Part shown: in pieces, positions 20,573 to 29,490 of the stretch
How the letters are laid out: every line of letters begins with the position of its first letter
How positions within the stretch are numbered: position 1 is the first letter of the stretch
Assembly (NCBI GenBank): GCA_018334055.1
Contig: JAGXSS010000077.1
Coordinates: 1-56,316 of the forward strand
Origin: Peptococcaceae bacterium
GTDB lineage: Bacteria > Bacillota > UBA994
Length of the DNA stretch: 56,316 bases
Direction: 5' to 3'
The notes under the pieces: model-generated
Seen by the model: only the letters and a program-made list of their open reading frames with translations
Databases searched by the model: none
Told to the model about the DNA's origin: nothing
Made by a program: the position numbers and the translations under genes

Positions 20573-21755
20573 ATTGTTCATCTTAGTGGCGCTATCGTTG
20601 TTGCTCACAGGTTGCTGGGATTCAATGCCAGTTGAAGACAGAAACATCGTTTTGGCCGTAGGAGTAGACTATATGCCTGATGCGCCCCACTACCTGATCA
20701 CTTTGGTCGCCCCGATTATCGCAGAACAGCGCACGCAGCCAACGCGAGTGCAAAGTTTCCGGGCCACGGGCCTCGCGGAGGCCTTGGCCATGGCCGGTCA
20801 TGCCGATGGGCAGATCTATTCTTTTGGGAAACTACTAGCGGTGGTCTTCGGCGAAAACGCTGCCCGCCAAGGGGTCTCGACAGCGCTAAACGACCTCTTT
20901 ATGCACCCTAACCTGCGCATCCAAAGCTACGTGACGGTAGCTCTAGGAACCGCCCATCAACTCCTCACCGTGGTCCCACCTGAAGGGCAAAGTGTCGACA
21001 CCTACCTCAAGGATATGTTGGACCGCGCCAAGATGAGGCGCGATGCCCCCCCTATTACCCTAGATCGCTTTACCTCCTCCGTGGTCACCCCCGGCATTGA
21101 TGCGAGCACTCCCCTCCTTGCAGCCATCGGTACCACCGACCCGCGCCCACTTGAGCAAAGGGGGGCGGATGGAGGACGCGGGATAATGTTCGAAGACATC
21201 CAAATAGTCGGTAAAGCGACCTGGCAAGGTGACCGCATGGTCGGCACCATGACCCTAACGGAGCTACAATACCTCTCTATTGCCCAAGGAACCTCGCACG
21301 ATTTATTGATGCAGGTGCTCCTTCCACCCAACACCCCTTTCACTCCCGAAAACAATCGCCTGATCATCCGCTTGGAAAAGACCAGGTCATCGTGGCAGAC
21401 TCAAGTAATTGACGGCAAATTTCATTTCAATCTAAAAACAGAAACAGTGCTTAGCCTCATCAACTACCAAGGGAAAATTGATCTAACCAAGGAGGAGAAC
21501 GCCGAGAAACTCGCCGAGATATTTGCCACGGTCATCAAGCAGGGCATTACGAAATCATTGCAGGAATTATTCTCGTTTGGCAGCGACCCCATTGGCCTAG
21601 GCCAAATGGTGCGGGTTAAGCACCCTTTGGCCTGGGATGCCAAGACTTGGACAGAAGCACTGCAGAAAGCGACCTATAGTGTGAGTGTCAAGATCCAAAT
21701 CAGAAACATTGGTTTGACCATAACCCGTTTTGAGCCCCAAGGCAAAAATCCGTAG
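20556..21755 (+). CDS. gerKC: Spore germinant receptor lipoprotein subunit C
   Basis: This Ger(x)C lipoprotein has 399 residues. The signal peptide ends in the lipobox LLTG-Cys with Cys at residue 19, followed by the family start CWDSMPVEDRNIVLAVGVD. The rest is a soluble multi-domain receptor subunit exposed outside the inner spore membrane. It is the third gene of the operon. The 56 bp to the convergent ABC ATPase gene hold no clear terminator. Confidence 0.94.
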   Translation: MNRQIKLFILVALSLLLTGCWDSMPVEDRNIVLAVGVDYMPDAPHYLITLVAPIIAEQRTQPTRVQSFRATGLAEALAMAGHADGQIYSFGKLLAVVFGENAARQGVSTALNDLFMHPNLRIQSYVTVALGTAHQLLTVVPPEGQSVDTYLKDMLDRAKMRRDAPPITLDRFTSSVVTPGIDASTPLLAAIGTTDPRPLEQRGADGGRGIMFEDIQIVGKATWQGDRMVGTMTLTELQYLSIAQGTSHDLLMQVLLPPNTPFTPENNRLIIRLEKTRSSWQTQVIDGKFHFNLKTETVLSLINYQGKIDLTKEENAEKLAEIFATVIKQGITKSLQELFSFGSDPIGLGQMVRVKHPLAWDAKTWTEALQKATYSVSVKIQIRNIGLTITRFEPQGKNP

Positions 21756-21811
21756 CGCAACTAGGATGTAGGCCCCATGTAGGCACTCAATCACGTTGCC
21801 CGCGCACGGAC

Positions 21812-22825
21812 CTAATAAACATTAACCGCCGACGGCAGCACCTCTAAGAAGATCTCTTCGCCAACGAAAAAGTCATGCCGGGCTGAAAAGACGTTTAGGG
21901 TGTGACCGCGCTCTATTGTTACCGTGTAGTAGGTGGCCTTGCCGGCATAGGACTTCGCCGCTACTCTGCCTTGGTGCGGTCCTGCCTCGCGCGTCAAGGC
22001 CAACTGATCCCACCTGAACCTGCCTACGGCATTGGCGCTGTCGGGAGCATTGACGGCAAAGATGCCTAGAGCACAGTAGAAGTTCCCTCCTTGCACTCTA
22101 CCGTCTAGGTAATTAGCTTCACCGAGAAAATCAGAGAGTTTCTTAGTGAGGGGCTGTGTGAAAATTGCCTCCGGTGTATCAACCTGCTGCAAGCGGCTAT
22201 CGACGATGACGGCGACTCGCCGCGACATCATGAAGGCCTCTTCTTTGTCGTGAGTGACCAAGATGCAGGTAAACCTCAATCTTTCCTGGAGCGCAGCCAC
22301 AAAGTCACGCATGCTTTGCCGAAGCCCGGTGTCCAAGTTGGAAAATGGTTCATCAAGGAGTAGGACTCTAGGTTCCAAAACACAGGCGCGCGCTAAGGCT
22401 ACGCGCTGTTTTTGCCCCCCTGACAACTCTCCGGGCAGGCTGTGTTGCCGATCTTTAAGATGCACCAAGCCGAGAATGTCGTGCACCTTGCTCTCTAGTG
22501 CCACTCGCGGCACCCCCCCAGCCCGGAGGCCAAAGGCTATGTTTTGCCAGACGGTCAGATGGGGGAAGAGGGCATAATCTTGAAAGACAATAATGGCCTT
22601 ACGGCGCTGAGCTGAAACATGGGTAAAATCGGCATTGTTAAATATCACCTTGCCGGCACTGGGCGCTTCTAGCCCGGCTATAAGGCGCAAAAGCGTGGTC
22701 TTGCCGCTGCCTGAGGGGCCAAGGAGGGCAAACATCTCCCCGTCGTCGATCTCCAAGGACACATCCGCTAAAACCTGTTGCTCCCCGTAAGACTTGTAAA
22801 CATGTTCAAGCCTGATATTTGCCAC
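21812..22825 (-). CDS. ynjD: ABC importer ATPase, YnjD/PotA type
   Basis: The 337-residue nucleotide-binding subunit has Walker A GPSGSGKTT, signature LSGGQKQR, Walker B LLLDEPFSNLD, the switch His in VTHDKEEA and a C-terminal TOBE-like extension (from about residue 240) seen in polyamine, iron and molybdate importers. It is the last gene of a leftward cluster with two permeases and a binding protein. The start is GTG with AGAGAGG upstream. The symbol is used by analogy with the E. coli ynj locus because the whole gene set matches; substrate unknown. Confidence 0.85.
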   Translation of the reverse strand: MANIRLEHVYKSYGEQQVLADVSLEIDDGEMFALLGPSGSGKTTLLRLIAGLEAPSAGKVIFNNADFTHVSAQRRKAIIVFQDYALFPHLTVWQNIAFGLRAGGVPRVALESKVHDILGLVHLKDRQHSLPGELSGGQKQRVALARACVLEPRVLLLDEPFSNLDTGLRQSMRDFVAALQERLRFTCILVTHDKEEAFMMSRRVAVIVDSRLQQVDTPEAIFTQPLTKKLSDFLGEANYLDGRVQGGNFYCALGIFAVNAPDSANAVGRFRWDQLALTREAGPHQGRVAAKSYAGKATYYTVTIERGHTLNVFSARHDFFVGEEIFLEVLPSAVNVY

Positions 22826-22856
22826 GTCGCTACCTCTCTCTTTGTTGGCGCAAGCC

Positions 22857-23660
22857 CTAGGTTTGCAAGAAATAAGCGCCCTTGTAGAATTTCCGCACTA
22901 TACCCTCCATCAACGCAATCGACGCCAAAGTGCTCATGATAAACAACAGACTGTAGACTGCCGCGACCTGGATTTCCCCACTTTGCAAATGTGGCACCAG
23001 CAATAATGGGACAGTCAAGATGCGCCCTCCCCCGATGAAGAAGGTAGTGATGTACTGTGAAAAGGAAACAATAAAACTCATAATCGCCGCCGAAAGCAAC
23101 CCGGGCATAATCATGGGGAGAGTCACGTCGGTTAAGATCATCCGGGGCGACGCCCCGAGCATGGCGGCCTGCTTTTCATATTTTTCCCCCACCAGCTCGA
23201 AGACATTGATGAGTACCCTGGTCGCATAGGGCAAAGTGAAGACGGTGTGCACTACCACCACCCCGGCAATGCTCCCGGCCAAACCCAGATGAATTAGGGT
23301 TAGGTGCATGCCCATGGTGACGGTTATGCCGGGCACCATGAGTGGTAGCAGCACCAATAATTTGACGGCTTGCCGGCCACGAAATTGATACAGGCCCAAG
23401 GCTTTAGCTGCCGGTACGGCCAGTAACAAGGTCAGTGCCGTTGTCAACGCCGCGATGAGGGTGCTGTTAATGAGGGCCTCTGCTGTCCGTCTATCCTGAG
23501 CAAGCACCGAAACCAGGTAGCGCCAACTGAAAACTGTCGGCAGGAGGCTGGGATATCTCCATGCCGCCGACACCGTCAAGACCACCAGAGATAAGACGGG
23601 AGCACTGGTGGCGAACAGAAACGAGTAGAAGATTATGGCTCTCAGGCGAGGAAAACGCAT
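22857..23660 (-). CDS. ABC importer permease 2, YnjC C-terminal half type
   Basis: The 267-residue permease has about six hydrophobic segments and the cytoplasmic EAA-type loop (KYEKQAAMLGASPRMILTDV) that docks the ATPase. AGGAGGTGAG precedes the ATG, which immediately follows the stop of the first permease. In E. coli YnjC both permease halves are fused in one chain; here they are separate adjacent genes. Confidence 0.87.
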   Translation of the reverse strand: MRFPRLRAIIFYSFLFATSAPVLSLVVLTVSAAWRYPSLLPTVFSWRYLVSVLAQDRRTAEALINSTLIAALTTALTLLLAVPAAKALGLYQFRGRQAVKLLVLLPLMVPGITVTMGMHLTLIHLGLAGSIAGVVVVHTVFTLPYATRVLINVFELVGEKYEKQAAMLGASPRMILTDVTLPMIMPGLLSAAIMSFIVSFSQYITTFFIGGGRILTVPLLLVPHLQSGEIQVAAVYSLLFIMSTLASIALMEGIVRKFYKGAYFLQT

Positions 23661-24596
23661 TTAACGCTCACCTCCTTCTGTCTGTCGCTGGATCAGCGCT
23701 AAAATGTGGCCGTAGGCAATGGCAAACCCCAAAGAAATAACAGTTATGAGCACATTGATGACCATGGATGAAGCTCGATAAGTCAAGTCCGGCCTCATAT
23801 AGTAAAAAAACGCTTTTACGGGGAGCGTGTTCCAGGCGGGGGTGCCGATCAAAAATGGTACTTCGAAAGCCCCAAAGGTAAAAGCGAAGGTGATTAAGAA
23901 TACCGACAAAATTGTTGGCATCAGTAAGGGTAGCAATATTTGCGTGCACAACTGGAGCCTACCCGCGCCGAGGTTGTAGGCTACCTCCTTGAAGCGGGCA
24001 CTGATATTTTCTAAGGTGCCGGCCACAATCATGGTGGCGAAGGGCACCTGTTTGTAGAGATAAACCAGCACAATGCCTATACCCAGACGGTCGAACACGA
24101 GCAGGGGGAACTGATTAGGGTGTGTAATACAACCAAGCCAATAGGCCAAACGCGAAGCAACCCCTGTTTGCGAAAATAAGTGAAAAACAAGTACTATTAC
24201 CACCAGATGAGGGATGACAATGGGAACTTGGTACAACAGCCTCTGCCACTTGGGTCGCTGGCCCATACTGAGCATGACAAATGCCACCATGACCCCCAAC
24301 AAGTTAGAGAGCAGTGTGGCTACTAAAGCGATATAAATGGTATAGGAGAGCGATGTCAAAAAATCGCTCTCCAGCAGCACCTCGCGGTAAAACCTTAGGG
24401 TCAAGACATTGGCCGCCGCTCCGGGAACGAAACCCAGACTCTGCAGGACAGCGCTTCCCAGCGCCAGTACAAAGGTCAGGCCCATAAATGTAACTAGGGG
24501 CGCGACCAAAATGTAGGGTCGCCAGGTAGCGTATAGCCTACCGGCGCAGGACGTGTTCTTGCCACAGCTCTTCAATAATGGCGATTTTTCTTGCAT
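23661..24596 (-). CDS. ABC importer permease 1, YnjC N-terminal half type
   Basis: This permease has about six hydrophobic segments beginning RPYILVAPLVTF and an EAA-type loop (RFKEVAYNLGAGRLQLCTQI). The start is uncertain. The frame is open to 24737 inside the binding-protein gene, but only the segment from RPYILV on resembles permeases. I give the ATG at 24596 (311 residues), which overlaps the upstream gene by 59 bp; its Shine-Dalgarno (GGAGGAG) is 14 nt away, which is too far to be convincing. Confidence 0.83.
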   Translation of the reverse strand: MQEKSPLLKSCGKNTSCAGRLYATWRPYILVAPLVTFMGLTFVLALGSAVLQSLGFVPGAAANVLTLRFYREVLLESDFLTSLSYTIYIALVATLLSNLLGVMVAFVMLSMGQRPKWQRLLYQVPIVIPHLVVIVLVFHLFSQTGVASRLAYWLGCITHPNQFPLLVFDRLGIGIVLVYLYKQVPFATMIVAGTLENISARFKEVAYNLGAGRLQLCTQILLPLLMPTILSVFLITFAFTFGAFEVPFLIGTPAWNTLPVKAFFYYMRPDLTYRASSMVINVLITVISLGFAIAYGHILALIQRQTEGGER

Positions 24597-25758
24597 GGAC
24601 TTCAGGTAGTCTCCTCCTGAGAAGTTCATCCACCGGGAGAACCCCTCTGCCGCTATCCACTCCTTGGAGTCTAGTCCTTTCCTCGGCGGTAAGTCTGGCG
24701 AGATCGAGAACCGGCAGGTCGCCCCAATTATTGACATCTAGCTTCTCGGCCTGCATGGCGACACTGATCAACTGGTGGATTAGAACCAAGGCCGCGTCCT
24801 TGGCGGGGGCATTAAAGGGCATAGCCACATAATGGGTGTTCCCAATGTTGCCGCGCTCAAAGAGGAAGGTCTGAGCGGTAGGCGGAAACTCGTTGTTGGC
24901 TATTTTTCGCGCCGCGTACAGGGGGGTGTAGCTCATTGTCCAAAGGAGCTGCCCTTCGGCGAACATCCTACTGAGTGTGGGGGTATCGGCGGGGTAGGTT
25001 CGCCCCTCCTCCCAAAGGTACTTCTCAAGCTCGTTTAAAAAGTCTAACGCCGGCCTGATGACATTGTAAATGGCCTCTTTCTCGGCGGGCGCATTGTTGA
25101 TGGCGTCGAAACCCACTATTTCGTAGATAATGTTTCTCACAAAGGCACTGCCCGTAAAGTCCGGAGGGGCGGCGTAGGTAAATTGACCGGGGTTAGCGCG
25201 GGCGGCCGCAAGCAGGGCCTGGGCACTCGCAGGGAAAACCGGCAGACGAGCGGTGTCAGATACAAAGACCAGTTGCGCTCTGCCTAGCGGTACGGACATA
25301 CCCTCAATCGGCACGCCAAAGTCAAAGTTTGTGTCCGGTGCCTGGGGGTCTATTAGTCGGGTAAAATTTTCTACGCGGCTGGCGAAGGGACCGTAGAGCA
25401 ACCCTTGGGTCTTCGCTGTATAGAAATTCTCGCCGTTTATCCAGATGACGTCGATATCTCCGCGCAGCTTGTTGGCTTGTTTTTCGGTAGTCAACTTGTT
25501 TAAGATTTCATCGATATTCATGGGCACACGGCGCAAGGTTATCCCATGCTCGGCTTGGAGGGCGGGGGCAACCACATTGTCAAACCAACTGTTGACCGCG
25601 GTGCTGCCACCCCAACCGTAAAAAGTCACGGTTTTGCCGCGCGCCGTGCGCAAGGCATCGGCAAAATTGTTCGGGGCGACGGTCGCCGTAGGCCTGGCAC
25701 AAGCGGTGAACAGCACCACCGACAAGACTGCCGCCAAAAATATTATTGGTTTTTTCAT
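24538..25758 (-). CDS. ynjB: ABC importer substrate-binding lipoprotein, YnjB family
   Basis: This 406-residue lipoprotein has signal peptide and lipobox LFTAC (Cys20). The mature part begins with the strand TVTFYGWGGSTAVNSWFD and contains DIDVIWINGENF, both close to E. coli YnjB as I recall it. It is the capture protein of the adjacent ABC importer. GGAGGATGG precedes the ATG. Distant relatives bind thiamine, iron or polyamines, but the substrate of the YnjB branch is not known to me. It follows the CDP-alcohol phosphotransferase gene by 92 bp. Confidence 0.87.
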   Translation of the reverse strand: MKKPIIFLAAVLSVVLFTACARPTATVAPNNFADALRTARGKTVTFYGWGGSTAVNSWFDNVVAPALQAEHGITLRRVPMNIDEILNKLTTEKQANKLRGDIDVIWINGENFYTAKTQGLLYGPFASRVENFTRLIDPQAPDTNFDFGVPIEGMSVPLGRAQLVFVSDTARLPVFPASAQALLAAARANPGQFTYAAPPDFTGSAFVRNIIYEIVGFDAINNAPAEKEAIYNVIRPALDFLNELEKYLWEEGRTYPADTPTLSRMFAEGQLLWTMSYTPLYAARKIANNEFPPTAQTFLFERGNIGNTHYVAMPFNAPAKDAALVLIHQLISVAMQAEKLDVNNWGDLPVLDLARLTAEERTRLQGVDSGRGVLPVDELLRRRLPEVHARKIAIIEELWQEHVLRR

Positions 25759-25850
25759 AGGCCATCCTCCACTTCTTCCTTCACTTCTTCCTTGGGCAGC
25801 GTTTTCCCTGCTGGAGCCTTTGCTAAGTTACAACCCCACTGGTAGGGCGG

Positions 25851-26444
25851 TCAGTTCTTGGTCCGGAGCAGCCTTACCGCCTCGGCAAATCTTTGCAGAG
25901 CCGTAAAGAAAATCAGCGCGGCAAAAACCACTAGGACCAAGGCCCGCCACTCGGCCAGCAGCACGGCAAGGCTGATCATAATAAAGCCCTCCGTCCGCTC
26001 CACCAAGCCAGGCTGGTAGTAAAAAGACTTATTGCCTGTTTTCTCAGCCACGGCTCCCACCGTCAAGAACACGGTCATCGAGAGGATGATGCTCGCAAAA
26101 ACCAATGCTGTGCCTACCCCCAACGAGGGATAGGCTATGGTCAGAGCCAGCAAGACCAAGATTTCGACCAGTCTGTCGAAAACTATGTCCATGACGGTGC
26201 CGATGGCGCTAGAAGATTTTGTCAGACGGGCGATGGTGCCATCAAGAACATCGAAGAGGCCAGAAAACCAAAGCAGGGCAACACCACCGAGATAAAACCC
26301 TCCCCAAACCGCTAGCGCTGCCGCTATGCCGAGGCCCAAGGCAACCAAAGTTGCCCCGATTGCCCCTAGGCCTAGCTTAGTGAGCGTGGCGGCGAGTTGC
26401 TCAAATAGCGGTTGTAAGTGCCGCCTGGCCTTAGTGTCTAACAT
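25851..26444 (-). CDS. ynjF: CDP-alcohol phosphotransferase, YnjF-like
   Basis: This membrane enzyme transfers a phospho-alcohol from a CDP-alcohol. The full family signature DG(x2)AR(x8)G(x3)D(x3)D is present: Asp68, Gly69, Ala72, Arg73, Gly82, Asp86 and Asp90. Several hydrophobic segments cover the 197 residues. GGAGGAGAGG precedes the ATG. It sits between the rhodanese gene and the binding-protein gene. A housekeeping phosphatidylglycerol-phosphate synthase role is possible, but this context matches E. coli ynjF, whose substrate is not known to me. Confidence 0.9.
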   Translation of the reverse strand: MLDTKARRHLQPLFEQLAATLTKLGLGAIGATLVALGLGIAAALAVWGGFYLGGVALLWFSGLFDVLDGTIARLTKSSSAIGTVMDIVFDRLVEILVLLALTIAYPSLGVGTALVFASIILSMTVFLTVGAVAEKTGNKSFYYQPGLVERTEGFIMISLAVLLAEWRALVLVVFAALIFFTALQRFAEAVRLLRTKN

Positions 26445-26464
26445 GGCCTCTCCTCCCTCAGCTA

Positions 26465-27904
26465 CTACCTAATTTCGCCCCTATTGTCAGTCCAAAGCTC
26501 GGTCAACGTACGCACCTGAATTTGCAGTCCGGAAGGAACGTGTCCGGCACTCACTTCAGATGCCACATAGGACCATTCGATCCAGGACCCATCATAGTTA
26601 AAGACGTTTTGGTGCCCGAGCACATCGCGCAAAACCACTAGGGTGTGCGAAGAACGAACACCGGATTGGCAGAACACGATGACATTACGGCCGCGAATGG
26701 TTTCGGCAAAGATCGCGGCCATCTCTTCGCGGGTCTTTAGAGTCCGGTCGGCGGCATTGGCATTGACCCAGTCAATGTGGACCGCGCCTAAAAGCCTGCC
26801 GGTACCAAAGGCGCCACGGGAAGAGGCAGTGGAGCGACCGGCAAACTCGTCGGGACTGCGGGTGTCAATAACCACCCATTCGCGCGGGTTAAGTAGCGCA
26901 CTGACGACCATCTGTATCGATGCGTTGCCACGGGTGGCGTCGAAGTTGGGCGCACGGTAGCCGGTTAGGACGGGCTGCTCGGCCAGGCGCGCAAAACGCC
27001 CCGTGGGGAAGCGTGCGGCCTGCCAGGCATTCAAGCCTCCATCTAGGTACCTGACATCGCGATGTCCGAGCTGCCTGATTTGCCACATAAAGCGTGCAGC
27101 ATCATGCAGGGCATCGGCGGCGTAGACGACGATCATGGACGAGGGCGTGGCCCCTGCACGGGATAGGAGGTCCTCCATAACCTCACGGGAAAAGGCCATG
27201 CCGGAAACGGCGGGGGCAATCGCAGTTGGTGCATTGGTCCCAGAGTAATCCGGACGCCATACGGCAAAAGTACCGTCAATGGGAGAACGGGCTGGGTTTA
27301 GGGGGATTAAGGCCGAGGTAGGGTTCAAAACCCCAATGACCACTACGTCCCGCTCATTGCGCTCCCGCAACATATTGAGCTCGGCGGGGCTGATAAAAGC
27401 GTCTTGGTTAGCATAGGCAGCCAGTTTCTGGCTTTGGGCATTGCCCTCGATGCGTACTCTTCTAATGGCAACCGGCCTAACTACCACTACGGTGCGGGCT
27501 GCTTCATCCCAGCTCACTTCGGCACCAAGATTCTCAGCGACAAAGCGCAGGGGCACGAGGGTGCGCCCGGTGAGGGCAAAGGGGGCTACATCGAGAGTGA
27601 CATTGCGACCGTTGACAGTCGCCACATTGCGCCCGAGGACCAAGGCAATGGTGGTGTCGCCTCTCTGCCCGGTGACGGTTTCGGTCGCGGCGTCCCAACC
27701 TACGGTAGCACCGAAGGATTCGAACAACGCTCTAAAAGGTACGAGCACTCGCCCGGCCCGAATGACCGGCGCGACATCAAGCTGCATGGGTTGACCATCA
27801 ATCAAGATGCGGATTACCGCGGCGGCGTCGAGCGACGGTTGGTAGGCCACGAGGCTGCCGAGCACCAAGGTAAGGGCTAAAACCAGACCGGCTAATTTCT
27901 TCAC
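26465..27904 (-). CDS. ynjE: Exported stalk-rhodanese fusion, YnjE-like sulfurtransferase
   Basis: The 479-residue protein has a signal peptide (about 1-28), then a copper-amine-oxidase N-terminal-type stalk domain (about 30-150: ILIDGQPMQLDVAP, GRTLVPLRFVAENLGA), then two rhodanese domains. The first (about 190-310) has no Cys at the catalytic position and is probably structural. The second carries the active loop CQSGVRS with Cys412. So it is an extracellular or cell-wall sulfurtransferase. E. coli YnjE is also an exported multi-domain rhodanese, but without this stalk; the stalk may hold the enzyme at a Gram-positive surface. GTG start with AAAGGAGAG upstream. Confidence 0.9.
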   Translation of the reverse strand: MKKLAGLVLALTLVLGSLVAYQPSLDAAAVIRILIDGQPMQLDVAPVIRAGRVLVPFRALFESFGATVGWDAATETVTGQRGDTTIALVLGRNVATVNGRNVTLDVAPFALTGRTLVPLRFVAENLGAEVSWDEAARTVVVVRPVAIRRVRIEGNAQSQKLAAYANQDAFISPAELNMLRERNERDVVVIGVLNPTSALIPLNPARSPIDGTFAVWRPDYSGTNAPTAIAPAVSGMAFSREVMEDLLSRAGATPSSMIVVYAADALHDAARFMWQIRQLGHRDVRYLDGGLNAWQAARFPTGRFARLAEQPVLTGYRAPNFDATRGNASIQMVVSALLNPREWVVIDTRSPDEFAGRSTASSRGAFGTGRLLGAVHIDWVNANAADRTLKTREEMAAIFAETIRGRNVIVFCQSGVRSSHTLVVLRDVLGHQNVFNYDGSWIEWSYVASEVSAGHVPSGLQIQVRTLTELWTDNRGEIR

Positions 27905-27951
27905 TCAGATCTCTCCTTTATTCTTTCGCTTTCTCGTTTGGCTGACCAAAG

Positions 27952-28656
27952 CTACTTGCCGATGTTGATGCCTTGCTTTTTAGCTATGTACTTAGGGATG
28001 AGCGACACCCCAAAGAGAATAAAACCGGCGGCCGCAAACTGCAACAAGAGGTTAAGGCTTACGCCATGGGTGACTATTTCTCCGGCCATGTAGGCGTAGA
28101 TGAAGGCCCCGGGCGCCATGGTCAGCAAGGAAACCACCGCGAAAGTAGATAGTTTCATCGGCGTGACCCCATAGGCGTAATTTTGGATATTGTAGGGGAA
28201 CACCGGCACCAGCCTAGTCAAGATAAGAAAGCTTGTTCCGTTCTCCTTCACTCCATTTTCAATCCGCTTGAAGATGGGGTTCTGCCCAAACTTAGCGACA
28301 ATCGTGTCGCGCGCGATGTACTTGCCGATTAGGAAGGCGACCGATGCCCCCACCGTGGCTGAGACCAAAGCCAAAGCACCCCCGACCACCGAACCAAAGG
28401 TGATGCCCGCGACAATAGTTATGGCCGAGGCGGGCAACATAAAGACTGCCGCTACGATGTACAAAAGCACATAGGCGAGGTAGCCAACCACGCCAAGGCC
28501 TTGAATCCAGGCTCTGAGGCCTTCTACGTCTTGCAACACATCAAGTAGACCCAGCTGCCCCGCCGCGAAGACTACCACCACTAGGACCAACACTGCCACT
28601 ACTATTGGTAACAAACCGCCCTTGGCCTTTTTCTTATCAGCGCTGATAACGGACAC
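27952..28656 (-). CDS. TVP38/TMEM64 family membrane protein, YdjX/YdjZ-like
   Basis: This 234-residue protein of the DedA/VTT superfamily has about six hydrophobic segments, with the conserved AITIVAGITFG and VPVFPYNIQNYAYG regions typical of TVP38 proteins (lipid or solute carriers of uncertain role). It is the first gene of the leftward cluster, 47 bp before the rhodanese gene. E. coli has two such genes (ydjX, ydjZ) directly upstream of ynjABCDEF, which supports the locus match. The GTG start abuts its AAGAGG, so the true start could be a few codons downstream. Confidence 0.88.
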   Translation of the reverse strand: MSVISADKKKAKGGLLPIVVAVLVLVVVVFAAGQLGLLDVLQDVEGLRAWIQGLGVVGYLAYVLLYIVAAVFMLPASAITIVAGITFGSVVGGALALVSATVGASVAFLIGKYIARDTIVAKFGQNPIFKRIENGVKENGTSFLILTRLVPVFPYNIQNYAYGVTPMKLSTFAVVSLLTMAPGAFIYAYMAGEIVTHGVSLNLLLQFAAAGFILFGVSLIPKYIAKKQGINIGK

Positions 28657-28691
28657 CCTCTTTCTATATTACTCTAGGCTCGATCTGTCGC

Positions 28692-28717
28692 AAACAAAAA
28701 GACACGTCCCTTTTGTT
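28692..28717. repeat. Copy 1 of a 26-bp dispersed element (GACACGTCCC core)
   Basis: This 26-bp sequence recurs exactly at 54381-54406 in the same orientation. AACAAAA/TTTTGTT arms flank the core GACACGTCCC; on the minus strand the RNA can form a roughly 10-bp stem using G-U pairs. Here it lies between the TVP38 gene start (28656) and the stop of the CCG-domain gene (28722). Confidence 0.75.
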
Positions 28718-28721
28718 GGAG

Positions 28722-29489
28722 CTAGGTGATTTGGCGCTTTATCACCACCTTGGACTTGTAACGGTTGATCCAGGCCTTGACGGGGCTGGCGAGCACATTC
28801 TCGGGCGGTTGCGAAGCCTTAGTCACCACCGGCCCCCATAGGAGGTCAAGGAGATGCCAAGCCTTACCACCCCCCATGAGCATGGAGGAACGACAAGCAG
28901 CACAGTAAACCACTATTTGTTCGGTAGGCATGTCCTTGATGCGACGCTCCATAACTCGCTTCGCTAAATCGGGGTTCGCGGGCACAATCATGCCCCCGAA
29001 ACCGCAGCAACGGGTGCGTTCTCGCGTGCAATCAGGTTCAACCGTTTTGTAGCCGAGTTCCTGCATCACCCAGCGCACGCCATCATGGATGGCCGTTTCT
29101 TGACGGACGGGGCAGGAATCATGAATGGAAATGACGGCATCGCTCCCGGCGGCCTTGCCCCGGAGCTCTTTGGGCAGACCGATTTTTGGCATTATTTCCC
29201 ACAAACTAACTGTCTTAAATTCTTTAGATTCGCGGAGCATGTTGAGGCAGTTTTGGCAAGCTACGATCATCTCATCGATTTCGCAGTCCTTGATGTCTTG
29301 GACTAGGCTGCCAAACCGCTGCTTGAGTAAATCCACCTGTCCCAAAGCCTTGGTGGGCTTGCCGCAGCACTTTTGTATCACCGACAATTCTGGATATGTA
29401 TTCTTTAGATACTGCACAGTCTTAGATATGTTTTCTGGGCTGTAAGAAGGCAAAGAGCAACCAGGCATGAAACCCCTTCGTAGAGCCAT
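28722..29489 (-). CDS. CCG-domain (HdrB/GlpC-like) Fe-S oxidoreductase subunit
   Basis: This 255-residue protein has two cysteine-rich CCG domains: QKCCGKPTKALG with Cys in the preceding PGCSL, and RCCGFGGM with Cys in the preceding HDSCP. In heterodisulfide-reductase-like proteins such domains bind an unusual Fe-S cluster or a quinone/thiol site. I chose ATG 29489, one base after the stop of the upstream flavoenzyme (TAA T ATG). The frame is open to 29765, but that part is the opposite-frame shadow of the flavoenzyme. The two genes look like one electron-transfer enzyme split in two. Confidence 0.88.
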   Translation of the reverse strand: MALRRGFMPGCSLPSYSPENISKTVQYLKNTYPELSVIQKCCGKPTKALGQVDLLKQRFGSLVQDIKDCEIDEMIVACQNCLNMLRESKEFKTVSLWEIMPKIGLPKELRGKAAGSDAVISIHDSCPVRQETAIHDGVRWVMQELGYKTVEPDCTRERTRCCGFGGMIVPANPDLAKRVMERRIKDMPTEQIVVYCAACRSSMLMGGGKAWHLLDLLWGPVVTKASQPPENVLASPVKAWINRYKSKVVIKRQIT

Positions 29490-29490
29490 A

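Noticed and set aside
25762-25795. Direct repeat CACTTCTTCCTT upstream of the YnjB-type gene
   Set aside because: Low-complexity pyrimidine sequence; two short copies are not good evidence for a site.
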